NCBI GenBank assembly: GCA_045226255.1
Contig: JBGVCG010000009.1
Span: 32,123 to 96,122, forward strand
Origin: UBA1181 sp045226255
GTDB lineage: Bacteria > Bacteroidota > Bacteroidia > Bacteroidales > Paludibacteraceae
Direction: 5' to 3'
DNA length: 64,000 nt
Under the pieces are notes generated by a model, which did not search any database, was not told where the DNA came from, and saw only the letters and a program-made list of their open reading frames with translations. Below are positions 23,779 to 32,079 of this stretch, one piece after another (position 1 is the first letter of the stretch; every line of letters begins with the position of its first letter). The translations under genes and the position numbers were made by a program.

Positions 23779-25472
23779 ACTTTCGGTGTTAAAATGTTGG
23801 TGACTGTTTCGCCTGCGGGGATCATCGGATAGATGAGCCCGTTTTCTTCCACATCCACGACGAGGAGGTATGCTTGGTCATCCTTCAGCATATCTGCCAC
23901 GGCTTCGTCTATCTCGTCCCTCTTGGTGACGTGCCGGTTGGCGATGTGGTAGGCGTTGGCGATTAGGTTGAAGTCGGGGTTAGCCATCTGCGTGGAGGAG
24001 TATCGCTGGTGGAAGAAGAGCTCTTGCCACTGACGCACCATGCCTAAGTAGTTGTTGTTCAACAATATCATCTTCACACCTATGTTGCTTTGCATGATGG
24101 TGCCTAGCTCCTCGATGGTCATCTGGAACCCTCCGTCTCCCACGAAGAGGCAAACGGTCCGTTCCGGGGCGCCTACTTTGGCTCCGATGGCGGCTGGTAT
24201 GCCGAAGCCCATGGTGCCTAATCCGCCGGATGTCACGATGCTCCTGGTCTGCTTGTATTGGAAGTAGCGCGCGGAGGCCATCTGGTTCTGTCCCACGTCG
24301 GTGACGAGGACGGCCTCTCTTTGTGTGGCGTCGGATACTTTCCGTACGATCTCGCTCATGGTGATGCGCTCGCCTTCGTGGTGCAACTCCTTCTCGATGA
24401 CGGTCTCCTGCTCCTTCTGCTCGTATGGCTCGAAGGATTGGATCCAAGCCTCGTGGCGGGCTGGATTGATGGCTTGGGTGAGGGCGGACAGGGTCTCTTT
24501 CGCGTCGCCCAGCACCTTGGCTGTCGTCTTGACGTTCTTGTCTATTTCCGCAGGGTCTATGTCCACATGGATGATTTTGGCTTGCTGCGCATAGGTGTTC
24601 GGGTTGCCTGTCACACGGTCGTCGAAGCGCATGCCGATCGCGATCAGTACGTCGCACTCGTTGGTCTTCATGTTGGGCGCTATGTTGCCATGCATGCCGA
24701 CGAATCCTTTGTTCAGCCTGAAGTCCGTAGGCATGGCGGAAAGACCCAACAACGTGGATGCCGCAGGGATGTCTGCCTTCTCCAGGAACTGCAGGAGCTC
24801 ATTCTCCGCATTGCCGAGCACCACTCCCTGACCTACTATGGCGAGTGGCTTCTGCGCCTCGTTGATCAGCCTTGCCGCCTCGTTGATCTGCTCGGGGCAG
24901 ACGTGCGGTGCGGGGATGTAGCTTCGGTAGTAGGTGCATCGTTCGTAGTGGAAGTTCGCCAGCTCGTTCTGCGCATTCTTCGTGAAGTCCAGCACGACTG
25001 GTCCGGGACGTCCCGTGGTCGATATGTAGAAGGCCTTGGCGACAGCGTCCGCCACTTCGTCGGCACTGCGTATCTGGCAGGCCCATTTGGTGATAGGCTG
25101 CGTGATGCCCACCATGTCTATCTCTTGGAAGGCGTCCGTTCCTAACGAGGATGTTCCCACCTGACCTGTGATGACGATGATAGGGGTACTGTCCATCATG
25201 GCGTCACCGATGCCTGTGATGGTGTTGGTGGCTCCCGGACCTGAGGTGACGATGCACACGCCTGGTTTCCCTGAAACTCTTGCGTATCCTTCTGCTGCAT
25301 GGACGGCGCCTTGTTCATGGCGCATGAGTAGGTAATTGAACTTGTCCATGTAGTCGTACAGTGCGTCGAATACGGGGATGATGCTTCCTCCCGGGTATCC
25401 GAATATAGTGTCAACCCCCTCTCTCAGAAGGGATTCCATCAGGATGTATGATCCTTTGATTGGGTCTGACAT
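23775..25472 (-). CDS. ilvB: Acetolactate synthase large (catalytic) subunit
   Basis: This 565-residue thiamine-diphosphate enzyme joins pyruvate to pyruvate or 2-oxobutyrate, the first common step of valine, leucine and isoleucine synthesis. The N-terminal PYR domain contains the catalytic Glu in LLMRHEQGAVHAAEGYAR. A central FAD-type domain follows, then the C-terminal TPP-Mg motif (GDGGFQMTIEELGTI to LLNNNYLGMV). Length is normal. It lies 17 bases after ilvD and overlaps ilvN. Expression is expected to follow the attenuator upstream of ilvD. Confidence 0.97.
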   Translation of the reverse strand: MSDPIKGSYILMESLLREGVDTIFGYPGGSIIPVFDALYDYMDKFNYLLMRHEQGAVHAAEGYARVSGKPGVCIVTSGPGATNTITGIGDAMMDSTPIIVITGQVGTSSLGTDAFQEIDMVGITQPITKWACQIRSADEVADAVAKAFYISTTGRPGPVVLDFTKNAQNELANFHYERCTYYRSYIPAPHVCPEQINEAARLINEAQKPLAIVGQGVVLGNAENELLQFLEKADIPAASTLLGLSAMPTDFRLNKGFVGMHGNIAPNMKTNECDVLIAIGMRFDDRVTGNPNTYAQQAKIIHVDIDPAEIDKNVKTTAKVLGDAKETLSALTQAINPARHEAWIQSFEPYEQKEQETVIEKELHHEGERITMSEIVRKVSDATQREAVLVTDVGQNQMASARYFQYKQTRSIVTSGGLGTMGFGIPAAIGAKVGAPERTVCLFVGDGGFQMTIEELGTIMQSNIGVKMILLNNNYLGMVRQWQELFFHQRYSSTQMANPDFNLIANAYHIANRHVTKRDEIDEAVADMLKDDQAYLLVVDVEENGLIYPMIPAGETVTNILTPKV

Positions 25473-25489
25473 ATTGGTTCTTATTAGTT

Positions 25490-27319
25490 TTATTCTATGA
25501 TTCTGATGCCTCCCTTGTCTGCGGAGGCTACTGTGCTGGCATATGCCTTCAATGCTTTGGATACCTCTCTGTCTCGTTGAGGCTTCCAGGCGTTTTTGCC
25601 CTTTGCGGTCTCTTCCGCTCTACGTTTCGACAGCTCCTCGTCGCTTAGGCGTACGTTGATGGTACGGTTAGGGATGTCTATGTCGATGATGTCTCCGTCG
25701 CGTACGAGACCGATGTTGCCGCCCGATGCGGCCTCGGGTGAGATGTGCCCGATGGAGAGTCCCGACGTTCCGCCCGAGAAGCGTCCGTCGGTGATCAGGG
25801 CGCACTCCTTGCCCAAGTGCATGGACTTGATGTAGGAGGTAGGGTAGAGCATCTCCTGCATGCCTGGGCCTCCCTTAGGTCCTTCGTAGGTGATGACGAC
25901 CACGTCGCCGGATACCACCTTGCCGCCGAGGATGCCTTCGCAGGCGTCTTCCTGGGATTGGAAGACTTTCGCCGGACCGCTGAATTTCCAGATGCTCTCG
26001 TCCACACCGGCCGTCTTGATCACGCATCCGTCCAAGGCGATGTTGCCTTTGAGCACGCCCAATCCACCGTCTTTGGTGTAGGCGTGGTTGAGGTCACGGA
26101 TACACCCGTTGGCGCGGTCCGTGTCCAAGGTGTCGAAATAGCACTCTTGGGAGCCCATCACGAGGTTGAACTGACGGGCTGGTGCACTCTTATACTTGTT
26201 GATTGCCTTATCTGTGACATTCGGAGAGGTGATGCCGTATTGGTCGATGGCCTCGCCTAAGGTGAGACCGTCCACTCGTTTCACGCTCGTGTTGACTAAC
26301 CCTCCTTTGGCGAGTTCGGACATGATGGAGATGACGCCGCCGGCTCGGTTGACGTCCTCGATGTGGTATTTCTGCGTGTTAGGCGCCACCTTGCATAGGC
26401 ATGGTGTCTTTCGGGATAGTTGGTCGATATCATCCATGTGGAACTGTACCCCCGCCTCGTGGGCGACGGCCAGGAGATGGAGCACCGTGTTGGTGGAGCC
26501 TCCCATGGCGATGTCGAGCGTCATGGCATTGAGGAAGGCCTCACGGGTGGCGATGGAGAGCGGCAGTACGCTTTCGTCTCCGTCCCTATAGTATTTATAA
26601 GTGTTTTCCACGATGATCTTAGCCGCATCCACGAAGAGGTTTTCCCTGTTCTTGTGGGTCGCCACGATGCTACCGTTGCCGGGCAGGGCGAAGCCGATGG
26701 CCTCGTTGAGGCAGTTCATGGAGTTGGCGGTGAACATTCCCGAGCAGGAGCCGCAGGTAGGGCAGGAGCAGTGCTCGATCTCCTGCAGGTCTTTGTCGGA
26801 TATGGTGGTGTCCGCCGCTTTGACCATGGCGTCGATCAGGTCCAGGTGCTGGTCTTTCCAGACACCCGCCTCCATCGGACCGCCCGATACGAAGATGGTA
26901 GGGATGTTCAGACGCATGGTGGCGAGCAGCATGCCAGGAGTTATCTTGTCGCAGTTGCTGATGCAGACGAGCGCGTCCGCCTTGTGGGCGTTGACCATGT
27001 ATTCCACGCTGTCCGCGATGAGGTCCCTGGATGGTAAGGAGTAGAGCATTCCGTCGTGCCCCATGGCGATACCGTCGTCGATGGCGATCGTGTTGAACTC
27101 GGCGGCGAAGCAACCTAGCTTTTCAATCTCCGCTTTGATCTTCTGTCCAATCTCATGAAGGTGGACATGTCCTGGTACAAATTGTGTGAAGGAATTCGCG
27201 ATGGCGATGATAGGCTTTCCTATCTGATCCTCCTTCATTCCATTCGCCCGCCATAAGGCTCTCGCTCCTGCCATTCTCCTGCCGAGGGTGCAGACTGTGC
27301 TTCTTAACTCGTGTTTCAT
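25490..27319 (-). CDS. ilvD: Dihydroxy-acid dehydratase
   Basis: This 609-residue Fe-S enzyme dehydrates 2,3-dihydroxy acids in valine and isoleucine synthesis. Cluster-ligand regions are visible: CISNCDKITPGML near residue 119 and CSCPTCGSCSGMFTANSMNC near 190. C-terminal signatures include GRFSGGTSGLSIGHISPEAA. Length is normal. The ATG lies 26 bases beyond an intrinsic terminator that follows a branched-chain-rich leader peptide, so transcription into ilvD, ilvB, ilvN and the thioesterase is probably controlled by attenuation. Confidence 0.97.
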   Translation of the reverse strand: MKHELRSTVCTLGRRMAGARALWRANGMKEDQIGKPIIAIANSFTQFVPGHVHLHEIGQKIKAEIEKLGCFAAEFNTIAIDDGIAMGHDGMLYSLPSRDLIADSVEYMVNAHKADALVCISNCDKITPGMLLATMRLNIPTIFVSGGPMEAGVWKDQHLDLIDAMVKAADTTISDKDLQEIEHCSCPTCGSCSGMFTANSMNCLNEAIGFALPGNGSIVATHKNRENLFVDAAKIIVENTYKYYRDGDESVLPLSIATREAFLNAMTLDIAMGGSTNTVLHLLAVAHEAGVQFHMDDIDQLSRKTPCLCKVAPNTQKYHIEDVNRAGGVISIMSELAKGGLVNTSVKRVDGLTLGEAIDQYGITSPNVTDKAINKYKSAPARQFNLVMGSQECYFDTLDTDRANGCIRDLNHAYTKDGGLGVLKGNIALDGCVIKTAGVDESIWKFSGPAKVFQSQEDACEGILGGKVVSGDVVVITYEGPKGGPGMQEMLYPTSYIKSMHLGKECALITDGRFSGGTSGLSIGHISPEAASGGNIGLVRDGDIIDIDIPNRTINVRLSDEELSKRRAEETAKGKNAWKPQRDREVSKALKAYASTVASADKGGIRIIE

Positions 27320-27330
27320 TACCGTTACTG

Positions 27331-27366
27331 TATAAAATAAAAAAACTCTTTCTGTTGAGAAAGAGT
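27331..27366 (-). terminator. Attenuator terminator upstream of ilvD
   Basis: On the minus strand a perfect 9-bp stem (27366-27358 with 27353-27345) with loop CAAC is followed by a run of U residues starting at 27344. It lies between the leader peptide stop (27401) and the ilvD ATG (27319), where a terminator only makes sense as a regulated one. Confidence 0.85.
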
Positions 27367-27399
27367 GTCAGATTTTCGCGCTTAACATGTCTTTCTCCT
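27345..27399 (-). promoter_or_regulatory. Competing antiterminator pairing of the ilv leader
   Basis: The leader RNA segment GAGAAAGA (27397-27390), just after the leader peptide stop, is complementary over eight bases to UCUUUCUC (27364-27357). That is the 5' arm and first loop base of the terminator. Pairing would prevent terminator formation. Ribosome stalling on Ile/Leu/Val codons should favour this form. This is read directly from complementarity; the switch itself is inferred. Confidence 0.7.
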
Positions 27400-27400
27400 G

Positions 27401-27466
27401 CTAACATCGGCACACGACCAACGCCAGAATAGAGATAATAATATTAATGCGAATCGTTCTCATCAT
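27401..27466 (-). CDS. Branched-chain leader peptide of the ilv operon
   Basis: A 21-codon frame begins ATG ATG AGA ACG and ends TAG. Ile codons are at positions 5, 7, 9, 10, 11 and 13, Leu at 14 and 16, and Val at 17 and 18, so 10 of 21 residues are branched-chain. It is followed by the antiterminator and terminator elements and preceded by a -7 box ten bases upstream. This matches the logic of ilv and leu leader peptides of enterobacteria, with an unrelated sequence. An in-frame double ATG leaves the exact start uncertain by one codon. Confidence 0.8.
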   Translation of the reverse strand: MMRTIRINIIISILALVVCRC

Positions 27467-27475
27467 TTTTTTTCG

Positions 27476-27483
27476 CAAAGTTA
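27476..27483 (-). promoter_or_regulatory. -7 box of the ilv leader promoter
   Basis: The minus strand reads TAACTTTG here, matching TAnnTTTG. The leader-peptide ATG follows ten bases later, implying a very short 5' end. The -33 region is T-rich but lacks a clean TTTG at 19-20 bases. Confidence 0.55.
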
Positions 27484-27642
27484 TAAAACTTTTTCGATAA
27501 GAAAAGCAACTCTTTGCAATTAAGAATTATATTTGTATTGGATTTTGGCCGTTAGAATGTCAAATGTGGGTTTGGCTTACAAACTTAGTTTATCATCTCT
27601 TCCCCATTATCGGAACGTATTATTTATTTTAAAAGTTTTTTA

Positions 27643-27948
27643 ATGAACATTTTTGTTTCAAATTTGAGTTACGCTGTTACGGATGCGGACTTGTGTGAAT
27701 TGTTTAAGGAGTATGGGGAAGTCTCTTCTGCCAAGGTTATCTTGGACAGGGAAACGCAAAAATCGAGAGGTTTCGGATTTGTGGAGATGCCGGACGATGA
27801 AGCTGCCAAAAAAGCTATATCAGAGCTGGAGGGTGGCGAATTCGACGGAAGAACCATTCATATCAAGGAGGCTCAGCCTCGTGAGGAGAGACGTCCGGGT
27901 GGCGGTCCCCGCGGTAATTTCCGTGGTCCTCGCAGGCAATCCTTTTAG
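27643..27948 (+). CDS. RRM-type RNA-binding protein
   Basis: This 101-residue protein consists of one RNA-recognition motif: RNP2 as IFVSNL and RNP1 as SRGFGFVEM, with YG and conserved hydrophobic residues in place. A short Arg/Gly-rich tail (GGGPRGNFRGPRRQ) follows. Such proteins are abundant in Bacteroidota and bind single-stranded RNA with broad effects on transcript levels. It is followed ten bases later by a strong terminator, so it is monocistronic. No clear -33/-7 promoter is seen upstream. Confidence 0.95.
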   Translation: MNIFVSNLSYAVTDADLCELFKEYGEVSSAKVILDRETQKSRGFGFVEMPDDEAAKKAISELEGGEFDGRTIHIKEAQPREERRPGGGPRGNFRGPRRQSF

Positions 27949-27957
27949 TAGAGTTAG

Positions 27958-27989
27958 AGAGGCGATGTTTTTGCATCGCCTCTTTTTTT
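27958..27989 (+). terminator. Rho-independent terminator after the RRM gene
   Basis: A 10-bp stem (27958-27967 with 27974-27983) with a T-rich loop runs directly into a T tract. It ends the RRM transcript and precedes the small secreted-protein gene at 27999. Confidence 0.9.
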
Positions 27990-27998
27990 CGGGTGCCT

Positions 27999-28223
27999 AT
28001 GAAACCAGTTTTGTCATTTCTGGTATTCATTCTGATGCTTCTCCCATTTCCGGCTAAAGCTCAAGTTGCCACGCCCCTACAAGAGGATTTTAGGGTTGTC
28101 AAGGATTCGGGTAGTGTGACGATTTCGGTAAAAGATTTGTTTCCTGACTCTGTTATTTTCCTGTTTCATTCCTTCTGTGATATTCTTATCCCTATGGTTG
28201 ATTTTATGAATTACAAATATTAG
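27999..28223 (+). CDS. Short secreted protein, possibly truncated
   Basis: A 74-residue frame begins with a good signal peptide (KPVLSFLVFILMLLPFPAKAQ). Only about 53 mature residues follow before the stop. The start codon is just 16 bases after the stem of the RRM terminator and no promoter is visible. The signal peptide suggests a once longer exported protein cut short by mutation. The downstream AT-rich stretch (28224-28350) shows no continuation that I could recognise. Confidence 0.4.
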   Translation: MKPVLSFLVFILMLLPFPAKAQVATPLQEDFRVVKDSGSVTISVKDLFPDSVIFLFHSFCDILIPMVDFMNYKY

Positions 28224-28350
28224 TAAGGTTTTCAGACTTCGCGGAATTGAACTGCGAGCCGATAAGTGCCTTTTTTGTTTTTGATATGAAGAAATTTAAA
28301 CCCATGAAACCTGCTGCGAATGACCATGTCGATTTTGGGCTACGCCTGCC

Positions 28351-28650
28351 TTAATTGCTGGTGTGAAAGCAAAAGATTAGCACTCGAATGGTATAGTCTA
28401 ATGTTATGCCAATAAGGAAAAATAGGCATGTCAGGAACAAACTGGACAAGAGAATTGTGAGACTTTTCATGACCCGTTTGTCGTCATCCTTGTTCTTTCT
28501 ATAAAAAAGAAATGTGCCTGCCACGATGATGAAAACAGGAAGAATAAGTAATAATTCAGCGTCGATTCCGCAGAAAAACAGCCCACATTCAAACTCCACC
28601 ATCAAGACTAATAGTGATAGCAATGAGTATTTGAGTGTCTCTTTGAACAT
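28351..28650 (-). CDS. Small hypothetical membrane protein
   Basis: This 99-residue protein has three hydrophobic segments: YSLLSLLVLMVEF, LLLILPVFIIVAGTFLFY and LLSSLFLTCLFFLIGITLDY. They are separated by a Lys/Asp-rich loop (RKNKDDDKR). I recognise no family. It stands alone between plus-strand genes, in AT-rich sequence. Membrane location is clear from composition; everything else is open. Confidence 0.5.
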   Translation of the reverse strand: MFKETLKYSLLSLLVLMVEFECGLFFCGIDAELLLILPVFIIVAGTFLFYRKNKDDDKRVMKSLTILLSSLFLTCLFFLIGITLDYTIRVLIFCFHTSN

Positions 28651-28805
28651 GACGCTTTAATTTTAGAAAGTTTTCCCCTTTATAGTAATAGAACAAAAAT
28701 ATAAAATTTCTGCGGATGGTGCGATTTCGCTAGAGGCAATACACCGATTGTTTCGTTGATGGCAACTCTGTCCTTCCATTTTTTTTACGTCAAAATTCCT
28801 AAAAA

Positions 28806-28836
28806 TTTGTCTTGTCGGTTTGTTTTGTTATTTTTG
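28806..28836 (+). promoter_or_regulatory. Promoter of the barrel/TPR operon
   Basis: TTTG at 28806-28809, a 19-base spacer and TATTTTTG at 28829-28836 match the Bacteroidota consensus. The box ends 15 bases before the ATG at 28852. This decides the start, because the upstream ATG at 28756 would lie before the promoter. Confidence 0.65.
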
Positions 28837-28851
28837 TGTGCTACAAAATTT

Positions 28852-30582
28852 ATGGCAAGGAACAATTTTTTCATAGGGTTACTGTTTTCCATCTTAGCTA
28901 TACCTATGCAGGCATGGGGTGAAGACTGTTTCGATCCGACGGATGAAAGGTATAATGACTTTCTCTCGGAGCGGGCGAAGGGTGTTTCCCTATATGATCG
29001 TGGCAAGTATATGGAGGCGATCCCTCATTTCGAGAAGGCGTACGAGATGTGCCAATTGGATTCCGTCCTCAATGAATACCTCTATTTTTCCTACAAGAAT
29101 TCTCTTCGTTCCATGGACGCCAACCGTATGTTCTATGGCGTGCCTGCCCGTTCCGTGGCTTTGTACGGACTGAAGCGCAACAAGCCTGTCTCTTCCATCT
29201 ATGCGGAGGGTGGGGCTCTTTTTGCGGACAGCAAGACGGCTTGGGACGATTCCTATATCTATTTTGAGCGCTATCTCGTCGGCAATGGTGGTTTTGCCTC
29301 CGTGGACGTCGAAAATGAGTTGGGCTCCGTGTGCGAGCTGAATCATCATGTGGGAATTACATCTAGGACTAACCCTGTCGAGATGAAGGGTTCCAATTCG
29401 TCCTATTTTAACTTGAAGTCCAAATATGTGGGGGTCGAATACGAGGTCTCCGCGAAATTCAACGTCTCTTCCCGATGGAAAGTGATGCCTTACGGACGCG
29501 TTAGCCGTGAATCTTATGACGAGGTGCGTTTTGTCTTGGATACGGTTGCGGCATCCTCTTCCGGTGAGTATCCTTTCGGTTCGTGGAATTTCCCTTGGAA
29601 TTTGACTCCGGATGATTTGCAAAGGGATGATAATCAGGGTGGTTCCGCTTCTGAAGGAGGTTCCCCTGACGAGAAAGGGCAGATTCCGCAAGGGGGTGAT
29701 CCAGGGAATGGCACTTCGGGGGATAATGGAGTGGAAGATCCGGGCGGCAATAACAACTATTGGCAAAATAATGGTTCGGATTGGCAGGGCTTCGATCCCT
29801 CCAAGAACAATAACAACAATGGGGGCGGAGAGTCGCAGAGCGGTCAGAACCACGGTTACGACTATAACAATATGTATAATAATCATAGCAATTATGTGGG
29901 TTGGTATAATCCGTGGTGGTCTTATCTGTATAATCCTTATGGTCAATATTATGGGAATTTTACTTACCCGCAATATACGCAGCAGTTCTGGCAGAACATC
30001 TCCAATTCCACGTACAAGTATAGCCACTCTTCCACGAGACATAGCCGTATGGACTTCCTGTTGGGCTGCTTGGTGTCTTATACCTACGGTAAACACGTCG
30101 GTGCGCTCAGCGCATCTTATTTCAAGGGCGAGACGTTGAAGACGATTCAGACCAACCTCTCCTATTGTGTCTATCCGTTTGGAAATCTGAACTTCTATAT
30201 TTCGCCAAAAGTTTCGTATATTTGGCGTGGTAATGATTACTATCCGATGGGTGAGCTGCCGGGAAACTGGATCGGCGAGGTCGAGGTCGGCGGCAAATTG
30301 ATGAACCGTTTATGGGGTAGCCTTTCCTACCTTCATGGCAATCTTTGCGATTCCCATGAGCGTGCGAGCCATACGTTCTATTCCTTGTCTTGCGAGACAA
30401 AGTTCAGATGCTCCGCACGTTTCATTTATTTGCTGAATGCCCGTTGCGAACTGATGTTGACTTATAAGTATCTGAGGAAGGAGTCTAATCTTTTCCTTGT
30501 GGATGTGGATGGAAATGCCGGGTTGAATGTGTTTAGTCAGAATGATAATGTGATTGCTGGAGGTGTTCAATGGAATTTCTAA
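28852..30582 (+). CDS. Outer-membrane beta-barrel protein with N-terminal TPR-like region and Asn/Gly-rich linker
   Basis: I start this 576-residue protein at 28852, where a signal peptide begins (ARNNFFIGLLFSILAIPMQA). After it come TPR-like helices (KGVSLYDRGKYMEAIPHFEKAYE). A beta-rich part follows, then about 120 residues very rich in Gly, Asn, Tyr and Gln (residues about 260-385). The C-terminal portion is alternating strands (MDFLLGCLVSYTYGKHV, LSASYF, LNFYISPKVSYIW) ending GGVQWNF with a terminal Phe, as in outer-membrane barrels. It resembles YaiO/SLAM-like TPR-plus-barrel proteins in layout only. The next gene, a periplasmic TPR protein, overlaps it by 13 bases. The pair may export or process a surface component; this is inferred. 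Confidence 0.7.
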   Translation: MARNNFFIGLLFSILAIPMQAWGEDCFDPTDERYNDFLSERAKGVSLYDRGKYMEAIPHFEKAYEMCQLDSVLNEYLYFSYKNSLRSMDANRMFYGVPARSVALYGLKRNKPVSSIYAEGGALFADSKTAWDDSYIYFERYLVGNGGFASVDVENELGSVCELNHHVGITSRTNPVEMKGSNSSYFNLKSKYVGVEYEVSAKFNVSSRWKVMPYGRVSRESYDEVRFVLDTVAASSSGEYPFGSWNFPWNLTPDDLQRDDNQGGSASEGGSPDEKGQIPQGGDPGNGTSGDNGVEDPGGNNNYWQNNGSDWQGFDPSKNNNNNGGGESQSGQNHGYDYNNMYNNHSNYVGWYNPWWSYLYNPYGQYYGNFTYPQYTQQFWQNISNSTYKYSHSSTRHSRMDFLLGCLVSYTYGKHVGALSASYFKGETLKTIQTNLSYCVYPFGNLNFYISPKVSYIWRGNDYYPMGELPGNWIGEVEVGGKLMNRLWGSLSYLHGNLCDSHERASHTFYSLSCETKFRCSARFIYLLNARCELMLTYKYLRKESNLFLVDVDGNAGLNVFSQNDNVIAGGVQWNF

Positions 30583-31205
30583 GCGGAAAAATAAGTAGGA
30601 TGCTGTCATCCCTCTTCGTGGCGGGATGTCTGCTCTTCGCATCCTCCTCTTTCGCCGCGGAGCCTACCCGTAGTTCCATCTTCGCGAAGAGCTACGAGTA
30701 TGAGTCCAATAAGCAATACGACCAGGCCATCGAGGTGCTGAAGGAGGTGAAGGCGGATATCTATGCGGTGAACCTCCGCTTAGGGTGGCTCTACTATTGC
30801 AAGGGAAACTATCGGGTCTCCATCATGTATTATTCCAAGGCTATACAGTTGAGACCCACCTCTTTGGAGGCGCGCTTCGGATACGTGTTGCCGGCCGCTA
30901 AGATGAAGGACTGGATCAAGGTGGGGAAGCAATATGACGCTATCCTGAAACTGGATCCAAACAACACGAAGGCGAATTATTACCGTGGTTTGATGTATTT
31001 TAATGTGGGTGAATATGCGAAGGCTGAGCCTTATTTCGATAAGGTCGAGCATCTTTATCCATTTGATTATGATATCGTTATACTTTCCGCATGGAATTCC
31101 TATTACCTGAAAAACAAGGAGAAAGCCAAGCTCCTTTTCAATCAGGCGTTGCTGATTCAGCCTAGTAGTGCTTCCGCGGCGGAAGGTCTCTCTCTGACTA
31201 AATAA
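30570..31205 (+). CDS. Exported TPR-repeat protein
   Basis: This 211-residue protein has an N-terminal signal sequence (ISRMLSSLFVAGCLLFASSSFAAE) and four or so TPR units. These include NKQYDQAIEVLKEVK, KGNYRVSIMYYSKAIQLRPT, DWIKVGKQYDAILKLDPNNT and GEYAKAEPYFDKVEHLYP. It should be a periplasmic scaffold. Its start codon lies inside the end of the preceding barrel gene, a strong sign of coupled translation and joint function. The Cys in VAGC is not followed by a typical lipoprotein sequence, so cleavage after SFA is preferred. Confidence 0.8.
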   Translation: MEFLSGKISRMLSSLFVAGCLLFASSSFAAEPTRSSIFAKSYEYESNKQYDQAIEVLKEVKADIYAVNLRLGWLYYCKGNYRVSIMYYSKAIQLRPTSLEARFGYVLPAAKMKDWIKVGKQYDAILKLDPNNTKANYYRGLMYFNVGEYAKAEPYFDKVEHLYPFDYDIVILSAWNSYYLKNKEKAKLLFNQALLIQPSSASAAEGLSLTK

Positions 31206-31273
31206 ATCCGACCCTTGCTCTTTGTTGTGTCGGTTTGATGTGCTTTTATGTTTAATTAATGTGTGTATAGGAA

Positions 31274-32032
31274 ATGAATCGTTTCGCAATTTTTACATTT
31301 AGTTTGGCAATGTTGGTTGTGCCTTGCTCCTGTGGCGATGATGATAGTGAAAATGAGTCGGAAAACCGCCGTGAGGTGGAGAATGACAATTCGAAAGGTG
31401 AAGGTGGTGGAGAACAACAGGGAGATAAGGATGAAAAGGAACAGCATAAAGCGGATGTGTATGAGTGCGTGATCAAACCGTTAAATAGGACCTTGTATTT
31501 CGCTGGAGAGGATGAATTGTATGTCTATATGCAGTCCAACCGTTCCTTGGGAAGTCTGAAGATCTATGCGGAGGATGAAGCGGGGAATGCGATTGATGTG
31601 CAGAGAGAGTCGTTCCATGATTTTGTCCGTGTACACACGCCGGATGTGGTCGGTGATCTCAGATTGATCGTGGCGGATGCGGATGGCTCTAATCCTCAGA
31701 AAATCACTTTCCGTAATTTGAATTGGGACGATTGTCGGATGATACGTGTGGATATAGATAACCCTTTCATTGATTTGCTGAACGGAAAGACCTTGTCGAG
31801 GGAAGAGGCCCAGTCGGGATCGGCTTGGCTGATGCTGGATGAGGAGAAGGGACTTGTTGGTGCGAATGGGGTCAGTGTTAAGTTCGATAATGTTGAGACC
31901 AGTTTCTCCCAGGCAGGAGAAACTAGGCAGTTCACTCTTTCTAATGGCTACGAAGGCTTGATTATCCTTGTTAAGGCGAATTCCGTGGATCACAAGAAAC
32001 ACGACTTCTCTTTCGCTTATTGCCTGAAATGA
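31274..32032 (+). CDS. Surface-type lipoprotein of unknown function
   Basis: This 252-residue protein has a lipoprotein signal (FAIFTFSLAMLVVPCSCGDD). Lipidation is likely on one of the two cysteines. The acidic run after it (DDDSENESEN) resembles the lipoprotein export signal that sends Bacteroidota lipoproteins to the cell surface. A low-complexity Glu/Gly/Asp/Lys linker reaches about residue 60. It is followed by beta-rich Ig-like sequence with two or three sandwich-like segments. No known domain is recognised. It lies 68 bases after the TPR gene and is followed by a hairpin at 32051. Confidence 0.7.
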   Translation: MNRFAIFTFSLAMLVVPCSCGDDDSENESENRREVENDNSKGEGGGEQQGDKDEKEQHKADVYECVIKPLNRTLYFAGEDELYVYMQSNRSLGSLKIYAEDEAGNAIDVQRESFHDFVRVHTPDVVGDLRLIVADADGSNPQKITFRNLNWDDCRMIRVDIDNPFIDLLNGKTLSREEAQSGSAWLMLDEEKGLVGANGVSVKFDNVETSFSQAGETRQFTLSNGYEGLIILVKANSVDHKKHDFSFAYCLK

Positions 32033-32050
32033 TGAAATGAAAAATCTTTT

Positions 32051-32079
32051 CCATGGGTGGTGAAAATCTCCACCCATGG
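32051..32079 (+). terminator. Probable terminator after the lipoprotein gene
   Basis: A perfect 10-bp stem (32051-32060 with 32070-32079) with a 9-base loop, followed within a few bases by ATTGTTTT. The T-run is imperfect, but position and strength fit a terminator. Confidence 0.6.

Noticed and set aside
28236..28270. tRNA-like T-arm on the minus strand (GTTCAATTCC)
   Set aside because: The arm has a mismatch and the surrounding sequence does not fold into acceptor, D and anticodon arms.
28286..28354. 22-codon frame beginning with Met-Lys-Lys-Phe-Lys-Pro
   Set aside because: It recalls the Lys-Lys-aromatic-x-Pro start of small Bacteroidota proteins, but it is short, lies in debris and overlaps another gene's end. 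Not enough to call a gene.
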